Assembly (NCBI GenBank): GCA_003667245.1
Contig: RCNN01000224.1
Coordinates: forward strand, 1 to 53,182
DNA length: 53,182 nt
From: Heterostelium multicystogenum
Taxonomy: Eukaryota > Evosea > Eumycetozoa > Acytosteliales > Acytosteliaceae
Direction: 5' to 3'
Position numbers and translations under genes: made by a program. The notes below the pieces were generated by a model, which was not told where the DNA came from, made no database searches, and saw only the letters and a program-made list of their open reading frames with translations. Of the stretch, positions 1 through 11,800 are shown one piece after another (position 1 is the first letter of the stretch; the number at the start of each line of letters is the position of its first letter).

Positions 1-353
1 AAAACCAAAAATCATCCATAAGTTTCCTTAACACTAGACTCTGTGACAGTTTTTCATTTGAGTAGATATAGTCATTCAAGAATGTAATGATTTCATCCAT
101 ATACTATACATAAATCAAGATTGATTTTGCTTTAAAAATAATAGTGTCTTTGCCAAACAAATTTGATCAATTGGGTATTTTATAAAATAATCAGTTTGTG
201 GAGTTTCCAAAGAAAAATCAGAACTCAAACATTTAAGTTCAGCCTTATCAAAAAAGGTCAAAAAAAAAAAACAAAAAAGGTGCCTCCAACTGAATTTCAA
301 CTTTAATATCTTATTATGCTAATTAAGAAGAAAAAGCATTTAATTGTGTTTCG
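1..353. other. 3' flank, no gene seen
   Basis: AT-rich stretch downstream of the minus-strand MYND gene. A 61-codon open frame lies here on the minus strand, but it is low-complexity, has no recognisable domain and opens in a poly-A/poly-T context, so I do not call it a gene. Confidence 0.5.
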
Positions 354-3065
354 CTAAATATCATTTATTGATGTAGAGCTGCTATCTTCTGAGCTGTGAG
401 TTGATAATTGAAATCGATTCTGAATATCACTTGCTCTATGTTTTTTTTTGAGCTTTTGAGTATGAATGTCTATTAGCTATAATATTGTTGTATTGATGGA
501 GTTCTCAAAGGTGGAGCAGGTGCTTTACATAGATTTTGTGAAGTTCCAATGTTCTTTTTGACAGTACTTTGAACAATAGGAAAACCGATTTACAATGACT
601 ACAAATGAGTGGCTTCATTAGTGATAGTTTTACAAAAGTTACAACGATAGAGTTGTATTCCTATGTAGACATCACCTTCACCACGTCCATTCTTTTCCTG
701 TACTTCACCATTCGTGTGATGAGAGCATTGCCAACATCTCTTCCATTTTCTTTTGATTTGCCAGCTTGTTACTTATTTTTGCTGTTGGTGTGATGTTGGT
801 TTCCATTTCCATTGCTACTGCCGCTGCTGTTTTCCACTTTGTGTATCAATTAAATTATATCCAATCATTTTAAGTGATTTGCTAAATTGAGATTGATCTT
901 TTTGTTCGAATACACGTTTCCACTCGATGAAATCATTGATCTTGGGTGTTAGAGTAATTAGATATACGTTGTATTCGCTACTCTCCATCCATAATCTGTG
1001 ATATCGGCCAAGTTGTAGATAGTTTGAACAATTTAGAAAATCCTCAGAACCATTCGTAAACAATGCACAATTTTTCCTCGATACCAACTCGTAGATTCCT
1101 ATACCACGCACCAATACCGAAGGAGACATTCTACTTCCGAAAAACAAAGAGTCTGTCCATTTGGTTGTGATAATCTGCTCTATATTGTCAGCAACCTGAA
1201 TCCAAGGTGAAGCAGTATCGCCACCAATAATTCCCATTGGGTTTTGATTGCCATCGGAGTGTCCATTGTTTTCATTCCATCATTGAAATCGTCATTTGCA
1301 TCGCTGCTAACATTCTTGAGATGGGCACTAATCGTTTGAATTTCCAATTCCATTTGAATGCTTCGAGTTTTTATCGTGATTTTCATGACGTACGATAACC
1401 ATAACCAAGTCACCCTTTGGAGAAAAACTCCATACTGATGATATAGTTTTTGGGTGAACTTTCTTTTTCGATCCAAACACGATCCGGTACAATAGGTCCA
1501 ATGAATCGTGTCATCCATTCGTACTTGAGCGAAGGGATAGGACGACTCGAACTTGATTCTTTGCCTACACACCACAAACAGTACTCTCCGAGACCTTCAT
1601 CGTTCCAAGTTACATATTCAAATGATTCAATGCGATCTGTTGTTTTGTTAAACCGGTGCAGGATTTGACGCGATGTGTGTCGGACTGTAGGTTCCACCCA
1701 AACCATTTTTGGCAGGACCAACGATGGCCAAGGGTCCAATCTTTCTCGGTTCAAAGCTTATCGTCTTGCAATTCAAAAGATGTTGATATTGATTCGATTC
1801 GTTCTGTAGTATTGTGGCAGGATTGATATTTGATTCGTTTAGCTGTTGATGTTGTGTTGTTGCTGCAAAGAATCACTTGATGCCGATCCATTTTGAAAAT
1901 ATGATCACAATATTGAGATCTAAATTGTTGTTGAAACTTGAATGCATCAGCTGCCAGCTTCTTTGTTGGTGAGATATTTGGCAATTGAATAAAGAATAAA
2001 TAATGTGGAAAACGTGCTAGAATGGCAACAAGCATCTGTGAATCTGATGAAAAACATGCATCTATATATGTAAAAACTACTATCATAGAATATCAACTGT
2101 AGATAATCTGGTCCTTCTTCATTAATCTTATAGCTGATAATCAATCAATCAATCAATCAGTATCATTGCAGAGCAATCAACTCTAATGCACTACCTACAC
2201 AGTTAAACATCTTATTCCTTTATGAAAACATCCAATTACAAGTAACAATCGTTTGTCGTGTGATAACAATACTTTTCTTGGTTTTCTATATCTTGTTCCG
2301 ACGGCATCCAAACAATTCAAATTGATTACATTACTTTTCTTTTGGAGTGGCTGGTGTTGGCGCACCGATTTTCGGAGCGGTAGCAGATGTAGTGTGATTT
2401 GATTTTTGTTGCTGTTGTTGTTCTTTTGATTTTCTATCATTTAGTTCCTTTGCTTTTTCTTTTTGTTCTTTATTCTTATCGTTTTGATTGACTAATCCAT
2501 TGTTTATTCTTTGATTAAACTCTGCATTACTACTATTATTGTTGCTATTATTACTGCTATTGTTATTATTGCTATTATTACTTTGATCTTGTTGTGGTTG
2601 GTATGGAAAGACACTCTCTAAGAAATCCAAGGTGAATACACGATGTTCTAATACTATACTAAGCGATATATTATATTTAGAATATTTATTCTTATTATCT
2701 GATGCTGCTGTTGCTGACTGTTGTTGTTGTTGCTGTTGCTGTTGCTGCTGTTGTTGATGTGGTTGTAGTTTAATAGGCAGTTGATTCAATTCGTTTGTAT
2801 CTATAGGATAGAAGAACACATCTCCATTCAACATGATAATCATAATGACACCTTTAAAACTTTTCATCTACTGGTGGTTGCAATATGTTTCCACGTTCAT
2901 TGCTAGTGCCCTTGAATGGATTGAAATAAATGTATGGTATATATTCAAACAATATAGTCTCTGTTGGATTAAATAGATCTTTATCTCTATGTGGTTGCTG
3001 TTGTTGCTGTTGATGATGATGATCTTTCTCCTTCTCTTTATCTTAGAAGAAGATCCAGTTGTCAT
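354..3065 (-). CDS. MYND zinc-finger protein, otherwise unrecognised
   Basis: A minus-strand coding region of about 900 codons, read in pieces across several frame changes. The start is the ATG at 3065. An H/Q-rich N-terminus leads into a segment ending NERGNILQPPVDEKFKGVI, then VFFYPIDTNELNQLP and a poly-Q run (about 2690-2760). An N/S-rich and K/E-rich linker follows. The middle has W- and strand-rich segments such as FSPKGDLVMVIVRHENHDK that could be beta-propeller blades. Near the C-terminus (about 540-720) is a MYND-like pattern: CNFC, then CSHC, then YCSKYCQKEHW, with an H/C pair after it. MYND fingers bind short peptide motifs. The tail ends STSINDI. Two frame changes fall inside or next to the finger. 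Mediator subunit 16 was considered because of the propeller-like N-terminus, but its usual C-terminus is not MYND, so I leave the protein unnamed. Confidence 0.5.
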
Positions 3066-3263
3066 ATTTAAACGATATAATATCTATAAGTATATAATAT
3101 ATATATACACAACAGTACAATTCTAATTATAATCAACAAAAATAAAGAGAATCTCGATCCATCCAGTAATATGCCTGTTGAAATTTTTAAAAATTGCATT
3201 TTTTAAACAAAATCGCATGCGGGTTTTTACATTTTTGGGGGTTAAATTGGATGGTCTTAATCA

Positions 3264-5394
3264 TTATTGTTGGCATGTGGATATTACAAATAATAATGGA
3301 TTGGCTAGTTTTATTACATTCATTCTATTAGGTGGAAAAGACATATTATTGTTGTTGTTGTTCTTGTTCCATTTTTGTTTTTTCCATTTTTGAGCCATTT
3401 CCCAAAAGCTTGAGGTTTGGTTGAGCTGTTTGCTCCTCTGGGAATATATAATCGTAGTATTCTTTCCAATCCTGCATCCGAGCCGTCTGGTGCTTTGATA
3501 ATCTTTCTTTTAATAACTGTTTTGGGTTCTTTCTTAATGACGGCTTCCAGTTGTTCTTTGGTACCGTGTTTTTGTTCGAAAACTCTTCCACTGTTTGAGA
3601 AGGAGAATTCTCTCTTCTTTGTCGCTGTTGACCAATTCCTTATTGGCTTGTGTATATGTCTGTCTGGCAAGGTCGTAGCTTTCAATTGATACTTCAAATT
3701 GTGCGAAACTGATCCATACCTTTACGTGATTGGTACGCTCCAGGAGTCGGCGATACAGTGCTCTGACATTGTCATACTCTTGTCGCTCGATTTCAAAATC
3801 GATATAATTCTTCCAAATGATTTCTGGTTGGTCAAGTGATGGCTGTTGTACTGCAAATCTCAAAGATTCCTTTACAACGGTCGTTCTCCCCAAGTTCTTG
3901 CTCCAGCTGTGCAAACTTGCTCCATGCATCGCAGTTCTCTGGGAACACCTGAAGATATTTTTTCATACAGTTTTCTTACACGATCAAAGTTACCGAGTTC
4001 AATCTCCAGTTTGGTGTAGGTGTCGAAAATCTTTGGTTTAGGTGCGAGTCCAATTGCTTGTCCAAGAATCTTACGCGCACTGTCAAGCGCCAGTTGGCGA
4101 ACTTCAAAGTGAGAGTACATGGTCCATATCTTTGAGAAGGAGAACTGTTGGTGTGGAACTAGCTTAAATGATAGCTTGGTAGACCTGTCTTGCAAGGTCA
4201 ACATCGTTGGCAATCAACTCTTCAAACAAAGCATAGTTTATCCACAAATAGATGTAACGACGCCAATATCTCTTCTCATAGGATGGTGGCACATTTGCAA
4301 TTGCTCGCTCATATATCTCTCGTGCACGCTCGACTTGTCCTGCAGACTCCTCGAGTCTGGTGTAGTCAAACCATACATCGTAGTTCTTTGGGTTTGTTTT
4401 GATCTCTTCCTCGTAGTGGAAACGACGCTTTCCAAGAATGACATCCTCTATGCCTATACGATCACCATGTTGCTTTCAAAAGTTTGTGAAATGTCTCGAA
4501 TAGTGATGCTGCCTTTGACTTTGGAATGTGATCCAAAGCATACTTATAAATCTGACGTGCACGTTCCACCTCCTTAAATCTCTCTTCAAACTTTGCGAAT
4601 GCTATAAACAATGATTCAATCCTCCGAGGAAATCGACTGCTCTTCCATAAACAGTTCTAGCATTTTCTATATTTCCTAGTTTCTCTTCAAACTTTGCATA
4701 TTTTATCCATGTTTTGACATATGGATGGCATAGTATATCGTAGAATATGTTAGCTACCTGCACTTCGATCAAACATGACTAATTCTCTTAAAGTACACTT
4801 ACATCTTTCAAAGATATTTCTAGCATTCTCTGTTTGTGTTAAACGCATTCAAATTTGATATAAGAGTTCCAAGCTTGTTCATCTGGTTTCCAGTTCATCC
4901 AACGCTCGAATATTGCACGTGCTCCTGCGGATTACCCATCATGTCCTCCATGAAAGTGTACTTGAACCACAGCTGTTGCACACGAGGCAGCAGAGTGACA
5001 GCACGATCCCATACGTTTCTTGCATGTTGATAAACTTGTTACGCATCTCCATCTCTGCATACTTGAGCCAAACATTGGTATCCTTGTAGTGTTTGTCGAT
5101 GGTACGCTCATAGATAGATCGCGCACGCTCAAACTCTTTTTGCGACTCTTCCAAGCTGCATATTTGAGGAACACAACCGATGTCGGTGTTCTTGTCAGAG
5201 TGATCTCAAACTCTCGTCTCTTTCTCGTACGATACTCTTTGAGCTCCTCTAGATCTGTAATATTCTGCTTCGGTGCCTTGATCGCCGACTGCTGACCCTC
5301 AAGGGCAATTCTGAGGATCTGCTCCGCCGTGATCTGCACGGGAGCAGCCGACTTGTTCTTGACCTTCACCGACTTTGAACTATTTTGTATTCAT
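3264..5394 (-). CDS. crnkl1: Crooked-neck-like pre-mRNA splicing factor (CRNKL1/Clf1/Syf3)
   Basis: HAT-repeat scaffold of the Prp19-associated spliceosome complex (NTC), which bridges splicing subcomplexes in the nucleus. The N-terminus carries the family signature [15 protein letters not shown], then [20 protein letters not shown] repeats follow, with [42 protein letters not shown]-type and [14 protein letters not shown] motifs. The C-terminus has [16 protein letters not shown] and QPNLKLL, as in animal CRNKL1. The start is the ATG at 5394. An A4 run just downstream (5383-5386 as T on the plus strand) is one base out of frame with the rest. At least six more frame changes follow, and an intron around 4755-4810 is likely. 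The exact stop (3264-3266) depends on the last frame change. Length (about 690 residues) fits the family. Confidence 0.93.
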
Positions 5395-6495
5395 ACTTTA
5401 CTTCAAAAGCTTAATATAATCAATCTAATCCGCTGAAGAAAATAGTACCCAAAGCTGTGTTATTTTCGTTTTGCAACTAATTACTATTAACAATCAAGTA
5501 TAATTTTAGTTTAGCATCATATTTTTGAATTTCATTCAAATTTGAATTCAAACTAAAGTTTTTTCAACAATCAGATTATCTAATTTTCATTCTTCTGCTT
5601 ATAAACAAAGGTGTTGTCATTGTTATTTACTTGTTATTTGTTTGTGTCATTATCTTGTTTATTTATTTATTTATTCATTCGTTTGTTTTGTTTGTTTGTT
5701 TTGTTTGTTTTATTTTGTAATTTTGTGTTAATCTAAAGTTTAACTTAAATTAAACACTTGAATTCGTATTCGTAATCTTGTAATAGTAGTAGTTCATGTA
5801 TATTTGTATCTTCATTAAAGTATGTTTGATGTGAACAAGTGAAAATATATATATATATGGATAAACACAACAACAAGATGCAGATATATATAGATCTATC
5901 ACAAATTAAATCTTTAATATAAATACATATATCTCTATCAATACTGCTCCTACTACTATCTTTCTATGTTGATATTCGTGTCGTGGGTGGTCATGTGACT
6001 GACTTTCTCTGTGGCTCTATAAATTTACCAACATCTAAAAAAACATGAATAATTATGTGATGTGGCTGCTGCTCCATTGTCACACATAGATTACGATAAT
6101 TGATTGATTGGGTTTATTTATACAAATCAAGATACAGTATGTGTACTATTACTAATTGTAGTGTATAATTAAAGATGTTCAATCAAACAACACCAACATC
6201 AACAATCATTGATAGATATTTATATTTTTGTCATTATAACATTTGATTAAGATAAATTATCAACAAATAAATATTATTAATTAATTTATTTATTTATTAT
6301 TAATAATAAATAATAATACTAAATATTTTTATTATATTATAATTTAAACTATAAATATTAACAGTAAAAGTTAAACTATTATTATCAAATCAAATTATAA
6401 TTATAAAATACAATAAACTCTTTAAAAATATATAGTATTCTAAACTAAATTATAATAACAATAACAATAATTATAATAATAATCAGTAAAATACA
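5395..6495. other. AT-rich spacer between crnkl1 and the first cysteine-rich peptide
   Basis: About 1.1 kb of AT-rich DNA with T-rich and TTTG/TTTA-type runs on the crnkl1 side and homopolymeric A/T next to 6496. It must hold the divergent promoters of crnkl1 (minus) and the small peptide (plus). No open frame or RNA gene was recognised. Confidence 0.6.
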
Positions 6496-6715
6496 ATGAA
6501 TAAGGTATTAATTGTTATTTTCTTGGTGTTTCTAATTGGCTTATCAATGTCTCTTGAGAAAGAATCCGTGTGCCAAGAACAATGTACTCCACGTTATTCT
6601 TCTTGTGAAGAAAAGAATGAAGAAAACCTTTAGAAATGTGACTCCTCAACAAATTACATCTGTCTGTGGAGATGTAAAGTCTCGATGTATGAAACAATGT
6701 GAACAAGGTTACTAA
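6496..6715 (+). CDS. Small secreted cysteine-rich peptide
   Basis: ATG at 6496 opens a classic signal peptide (MNKVLIVIFLVFLIGLSMS) followed by a short mature peptide. The cysteine plan is C-x3-C (CQEQC), a single C, a long spacer, a single C, then C-x3-C (CMKQC), ending EQGY at a TAA (6713-6715). The frame changes by one base within the A4 run at 6611-6614; without allowing for that the frame stops at 6631. Total about 74 residues. Function is unknown. Paired C-x3-C motifs suggest two helices tied by disulfides (helical hairpin). The neighbour at 6765-7015 has the same C-x3-C theme and points the other way. No family was recognised. Confidence 0.6.
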
Positions 6716-6764
6716 AATAACCTAGAAAATTTCAAATTTCATTTTAAATAAATAAATATTACTA

Positions 6765-7015
6765 CTATTTTTTAATAATAATATATATATTTAATGTTAT
6801 TTTTATTTTGAAGTAACTATTTAATATATAATCGGTTGGTTTAATTTCTGTATCGTTACAGGCATCATAGCATGATTCATCTTTTCCGTATTTATAGCAA
6901 TCGACAATACATTTTCCATAATCCATTGGCAAGGAATTTGCCAAACAAACAAACAATAAGAATGATGAGAAACTAAAATCTGTAAACTTGAAATTGACAA
7001 TCTATTTGATAACAT
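6765..7015 (-). CDS. Small secreted cysteine-rich peptide, convergent partner
   Basis: ATG at 7015 on the minus strand opens MLSNRLSISSLQ. A frame change within the next about 40 bases leads into the hydrophobic stretch FSFSSFLLFVCLANSLP, which completes a signal peptide. The mature part holds CIVDC and CYDAC, i.e. C-x3-C, about nine residues, C-x3-C: a compact alpha-hairpinin-like spacing. The C-terminal tail is hydrophobic/basic and low-complexity, so the true stop may lie slightly earlier. It lies tail to tail with the peptide at 6496-6715, 49 bp apart. Function not recognised; defence, signalling or enzyme-inhibitor roles are all open. Confidence 0.5.
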
Positions 7016-7573
7016 TTTGAAGATTATATTCCAAGAGTCTTACATATTACCAGTTAATAATTGAATAGATAGATATAAACAAGATTGTAACTTACATTAT
7101 TCTATATTAATTAATTAAAATAGTGTAGTTTGATTTGATTTCGAATTATATCACAATAATAATAGATTTCAATCCATTCCTATTTATAAAGACATTTGAT
7201 ATAATACATACGATATATATTGATCATAAGAATAGATCTGTAAATCTCTAAATCTTAGATACATCAGACATGATCATCAAAATTACAATTAAAACTTGGT
7301 AATCATTTCTAATTACATTGAAATAGTAATAAATAAAGATGGATACAGTATGATTTACAAGCACATTTAAATAACTAATCCAATTTGATATCGAATTGTG
7401 GATTTTCAGGTTTGTCAAACTGCAATGACAATATTGTGTGTTTTTTAAAAAGTGTGTTAAATTTTTGAAAAGTTAATGATTTTTTTAATTTTGAAATCTA
7501 TGTGAAACACAGATTGATCAGCTTATCTTTAATATAATTGTAGTAGTCGTTAGTATTAGTAGAAGTAGTAGAT
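7016..7573. promoter_or_regulatory. Divergent intergenic region upstream of ELP4
   Basis: 558 bp of AT-rich sequence between the starts of the minus-strand cysteine peptide and plus-strand ELP4. Long T and A tracts occur around 7440-7500, and a (TAG)-rich stretch sits just before the ELP4 start (7545-7573). No specific factor site can be named. Confidence 0.4.
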
Positions 7574-8829
7574 ATGACAACAATAAGAACCACCTACAAC
7601 ATTCAAGAAAGATACCGGCAGGTGTATCATCTGCACCTGGTGGTGGCGCAGTTCAGCAACAGGTGCAGCATCAGAAGAAGTTACCGAACGGTTGTAAACT
7701 ATCGATACAAAATGGTAATCTGCTAACATCCACCGGTTTGAACGATCTAGACGAGATTATGGGTGGTGGTATACCCGTTGGTAGTATTCTTATGATTGAA
7801 GAGGATGTAAACAGCAGCTACTATATGTTCTTGTTGAAATACTTCTGGCAGAGGGTGTCGTGCAGAATCATGGAACATTCTTCTCATCGCTGGTCGGTCT
7901 CGATGCATTCGAGGTGTTGAATAAACTCCCAGCTCGTCTCAATGAGCAGGAACAAAAAGAAGAGGATGAGGAGGATACACAGATGCAAAGCGATAAGAGC
8001 GGTGGCACAGGCGAATCTGATCTCAAAATCGCATGGCGTTACCAGACCTATATCGATGCAGAAAAATCAAAGAAACGTGAGCGATCAGCCGCAAACAATA
8101 ACTTCTGTCACTCCTATGACTTCACACGAAAGATGAACATTCAATCATTCTCTCCGGAACATTTGCATACTCTTACATATTCATCAGCAGGACAGACTGA
8201 GGGTGCATCACCCTACAGAAATTTGTTTATCGAAATCCAATCACTTGTTCGTAAATATAATCAAGAAGCTGCTGCTGCCAGTGATTCTGGAGCAGCTCCA
8301 CGCATTTTACGTTTGGCATTACAGTCTTTTGCCACTCCTCTTTTGGTCCAACGATGTAGAGGGTGTCGTCGAGTTTTTGCACGCTCTCAAAGGTTTGCTG
8401 AGGTCGTCACTTGCAGTTGCAGTTGTCACCGTTCCAACGCACATCTATAGTCAATCATTTGTAGCAAAGATGTGCCACCTTTGCGATAATGTAGTTGCAA
8501 TCAATTCTTTCACAGGACTCGGTGGAGAAACACCAGCTGCTTTCGCAGACTATCTCGGATTGTTTAACGTCAGAAAGATTGGAAAACTCAATACACTTTC
8601 ACTTTCCTATCATCCAAATGTACTCAACTATGTTTTCAAAATGAAGCGAAGAAAGATGGTCATTGAGACAATTCACTTGCCACCTGACCTCTCGCGTGAA
8701 GGTGACTCTAACTCAAACGGTGCCAACCAAGCAAAGAAAGCTGGTGCCGAACTTGTCAGTAAAATGAAATCAGGAAGTGGATTGTTGTGTTCTTCAGGCG
8801 GAAATAAAGTGAATCCAATGGACTTCTAG
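7574..8829 (+). CDS. elp4: Elongator complex protein 4 (ELP4/PAXNEB)
   Basis: RecA-fold ATPase-like subunit of the Elp456 ring of Elongator, which supports wobble-uridine tRNA modification in the cytoplasm. The family core is clear: LSIQNGNLLTSTGLNDLDEI, then MGGGIPVGSILMIEEDVNSS with the degenerate Walker-like region, then KIAWRYQTYIDAEK, HSYDFTRKMN, LFIEIQSLVRKYN, FLHALKGLLRSSLAVAVVTV, IGKLNTLSLSYHPN and IETIHLPPDLSRE. It ends in GNKVNPMDF, which matches the usual C-terminus ending near xxDF. I chose the ATG at 7574, but a frame change around 7600-7615 separates it from the RKIPAGVSSAPGGGAVQQQ leader. Further frame changes lie near 7860 and 8330. Length (about 415 residues) fits. No intron seen. 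Its stop is 40 bp from the stop of the opposing J-domain gene. Confidence 0.93.
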
Positions 8830-8869
8830 ATTTATTATTAAAATAAACACATAAATAATTGGAATTACT

Positions 8870-11800
8870 TTATTTTACTTTGGTTTGAAAGAAATCGGAT
8901 ATCTTTGTAGCTTGGTTGAAACCGATCTTTTTGGATAAAGTTTTCTTGGAAGTTATTCCGGCTGGAAGTTTACTGGCTACCACAGCTTTGATTGGCGAAT
9001 GTTTGGTTTTCTTCTTTGGGATAAAGTCTTGAGGATCATCGTCTTCTTCGTCTTCTTCTTGATTCAAAGATTGAATTTGATGCTTTCTCTTTAAATCTAA
9101 TTCCTTTTCTTTTTCCTCCTTCTCCTTCTCTTTCTCTTTCTCTTTCTCCTTTTCTTTCTCTTTCTCTTTCTCTTCTTCCTTCTTATCTAAGGGTGAGTCT
9201 GGCTGTTGACGTTTCTTCGAAGATGTCGATGAATGCTCCATTTTCTTTTTCTTTTCAGTTTGTTTCAATGTTGATTCATCATCACTCAGAAGTCTCTTCC
9301 TATTTGAACTTGAACTGGAGTTGGAACTTGAACTTGATTCCACTTTTTCCTTTCTCTTTTTCTTTTCTGAAGAAGGTACATCCACATTCGCTTCATCTTC
9401 CGTATGCTGTCTCTTTTTGCTTGGTGTATGTTTTTGTGTTGTATAGTCATCACTATCAGGTTTCAGCTTGACTTGCTCTTTACTCTTGGTTCTCTTTACA
9501 CTTTGATCTTGTTCCTCTTTGGACTTAGCCTTTGATTTCTTTTCTCTTTCTTTTTCCCTTTCTAACTCCTTTTCATTGCTTCGCTTAATACTTTCTCTTT
9601 CCGCCTGCTCTCTATCTCTATGTTTCTTACTTGTGTCTTTTACTCGAGTTACTTTCTCTGTCTTTTGTTTCTTTTTGTCCTGTACATCTGCGTCACTATC
9701 ACTTGATAACTCATCTTGCTTTCTCTTAAACTCCAATTCTTCAGCGTCCCCATTTACCACTTCATTCAAACCTTTATCTGAAAATTGATTTGGAATAGCT
9801 GTCGTCGTCGTCGTCGTCGTTGTCGTTGTTGTCGTTGTTGTGGTGGTGCTTGCTGTTGTTGTTGTTGGTGATGGTTGTGTATTATCAAATACACCACTCT
9901 CGTCCATATTACTGATATTCATTGATTCATTGAACTTTGCATATTCAAATTGATGCTGATACGCGCTCATCATATTGAAGTCATCGTACAGATAATCATT
10001 TGCATAGTTGTAGTCGTCTTCTACATATTTGCCAGAGTAACCACTTCCTTCATTCGCATTTCTATTATAATCACCAATCGATTGTTGTGATATAGGCTGA
10101 GATGTATTATTTACTTTAATTGGTGATACAACTGGAGCTGATTGAGACCATATTAGATTCTCATCAAAATCATCACTTGCCAAATTAGTATCAAGTGCAT
10201 TGATGTGCTTCATATTATTATTATTGTTGTTGGTGTTTTTGTTGTTGTTGTCGTTGCGGACTGTTTTATGTACATGTGTATGGCCATCAATACTGTCGTT
10301 ACTGGTATTAGATTTGTTGAAGAAACCTGCGATATCTGAAAACTTGGTCTCTGCTTTCTTTTGCTTCTTGTTTGATTCACTTTCGTTATCCTCATCCAAA
10401 TTCACTCGAGTGAACACTGGCTTGGGTGGCCATAAACACTTCTTCCTCCTCAATATCCTCGACATCCAACATTTGAACGCTGTTGTTGTGACTGCTAGTG
10501 CTTGTATTGGGACTGTCTTGTTGTTTTAGGGACACGGGTTTTGAAAAGAGTTGGGTTGCTGGTATCAACATTGTTGTCGGGTGGACTATTGATTTTGAGC
10601 TTGTTCACTGGTATTGGCTTTAAAGTGATTTTAGAAGAAGGGGATATCTTTGAATCATGACTTTTTGGTGTTGTTGAGGTTTGTGTGTTGTTGTTCTGCA
10701 TCGGGTTTGATTGGTGTCTTGTCTTTCTGTTTCATATTGTTTGGAGCAGGTGTCTCTTCTAAAATCGAAACCAGAATCAATATCAATGACAAATGTTGTT
10801 GTTCTTGCACTGTTCTTGTTACCAGTAACACCACCATTGTTCGATACAGTAGCTGTTCCAGTTTGACTGTTTTGCTGTGAAGTTGACGGAGAGTCATTGC
10901 TCCTACTTAAAAGAGGTCCTGGATTTTGAATCTTGATCGAATGCCTCTGTGGACGTAGGTTGTGAAAAATTAAAAATATCTACATCATCTGCTGTTATCT
11001 GGCTGGTTGTTTTGTGGTCTCTTTCGGACTTTGCTCTTTTGCGGAGTTCCTTCGCTTTTTCCTGCTGGATATGTAGTTCTTGCTCTATCTGCCTCTGATA
11101 AGCTTCCAGCTCTCTTTTCTTCTCCAGCTCTCTCTCTTTCTGTATGATTTTCTCTTGCTCCATCTGTAGCTTCTTCAATAGTTTCTTTTCTTTCAGCCTT
11201 TGCAGCTCCAATTCCGCCTCTTTCTGCATCTCTAGTCTTATTCTCTCTTTTTCCTCCCTTTCTCTTATCTCCATCTGTTGTTTATGTAATTCTCTTAGCT
11301 CTCGCTTTTCTCTTTCTCTTTGCTCCATTAGTTCACTCTCTCTTCGTTCTCTTTCTTTTTGTACTCTTTCTTCTTTTTCTCTTTGTTCCATTATTTCCTT
11401 TTCTCTCTGCAGTTGTGCTTCTCTTTCCTGTTGTTCTTTTAATTCTCTCTCCTTTTGCTGTTGCTGTTGCTGCTGTTGTTGTTGTTGTTGTTGCAGATTT
11501 TCTTTTTCTTTCTCCTTTTCTTTTTGTTCTTTCATCTTCATCAACTTTGAGAACCAATCTTGGTTAGTCGATACTGGTTGAGTCTTTGAAATAAAATGAC
11601 TCGGTGTTATTGGCTGTATCTTGACCAATCGCCTTGGGAACACCAACAAAAAATCCATCTTTGCATTCCGGTTTAGAACACTTGACTATCTTGCCGTTCT
11701 GTTGGAGGAAAGTTTGACCCAACATAAACTTTGATGAACATGTTGGGCATTTAATCATTGCAAACATCTTCTTACAATAATAGCATTCAAGCCTCGTATA

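Noticed and set aside
115..300. 61-codon open frame at the left end, minus strand
   Set aside because: Low-complexity, no domain, probably a chance frame in AT-rich flank.
11144..11581. Serine/cysteine-rich frame on the plus strand
   Set aside because: Antisense shadow of the glutamate/glutamine-rich coiled coil of the J-domain gene.
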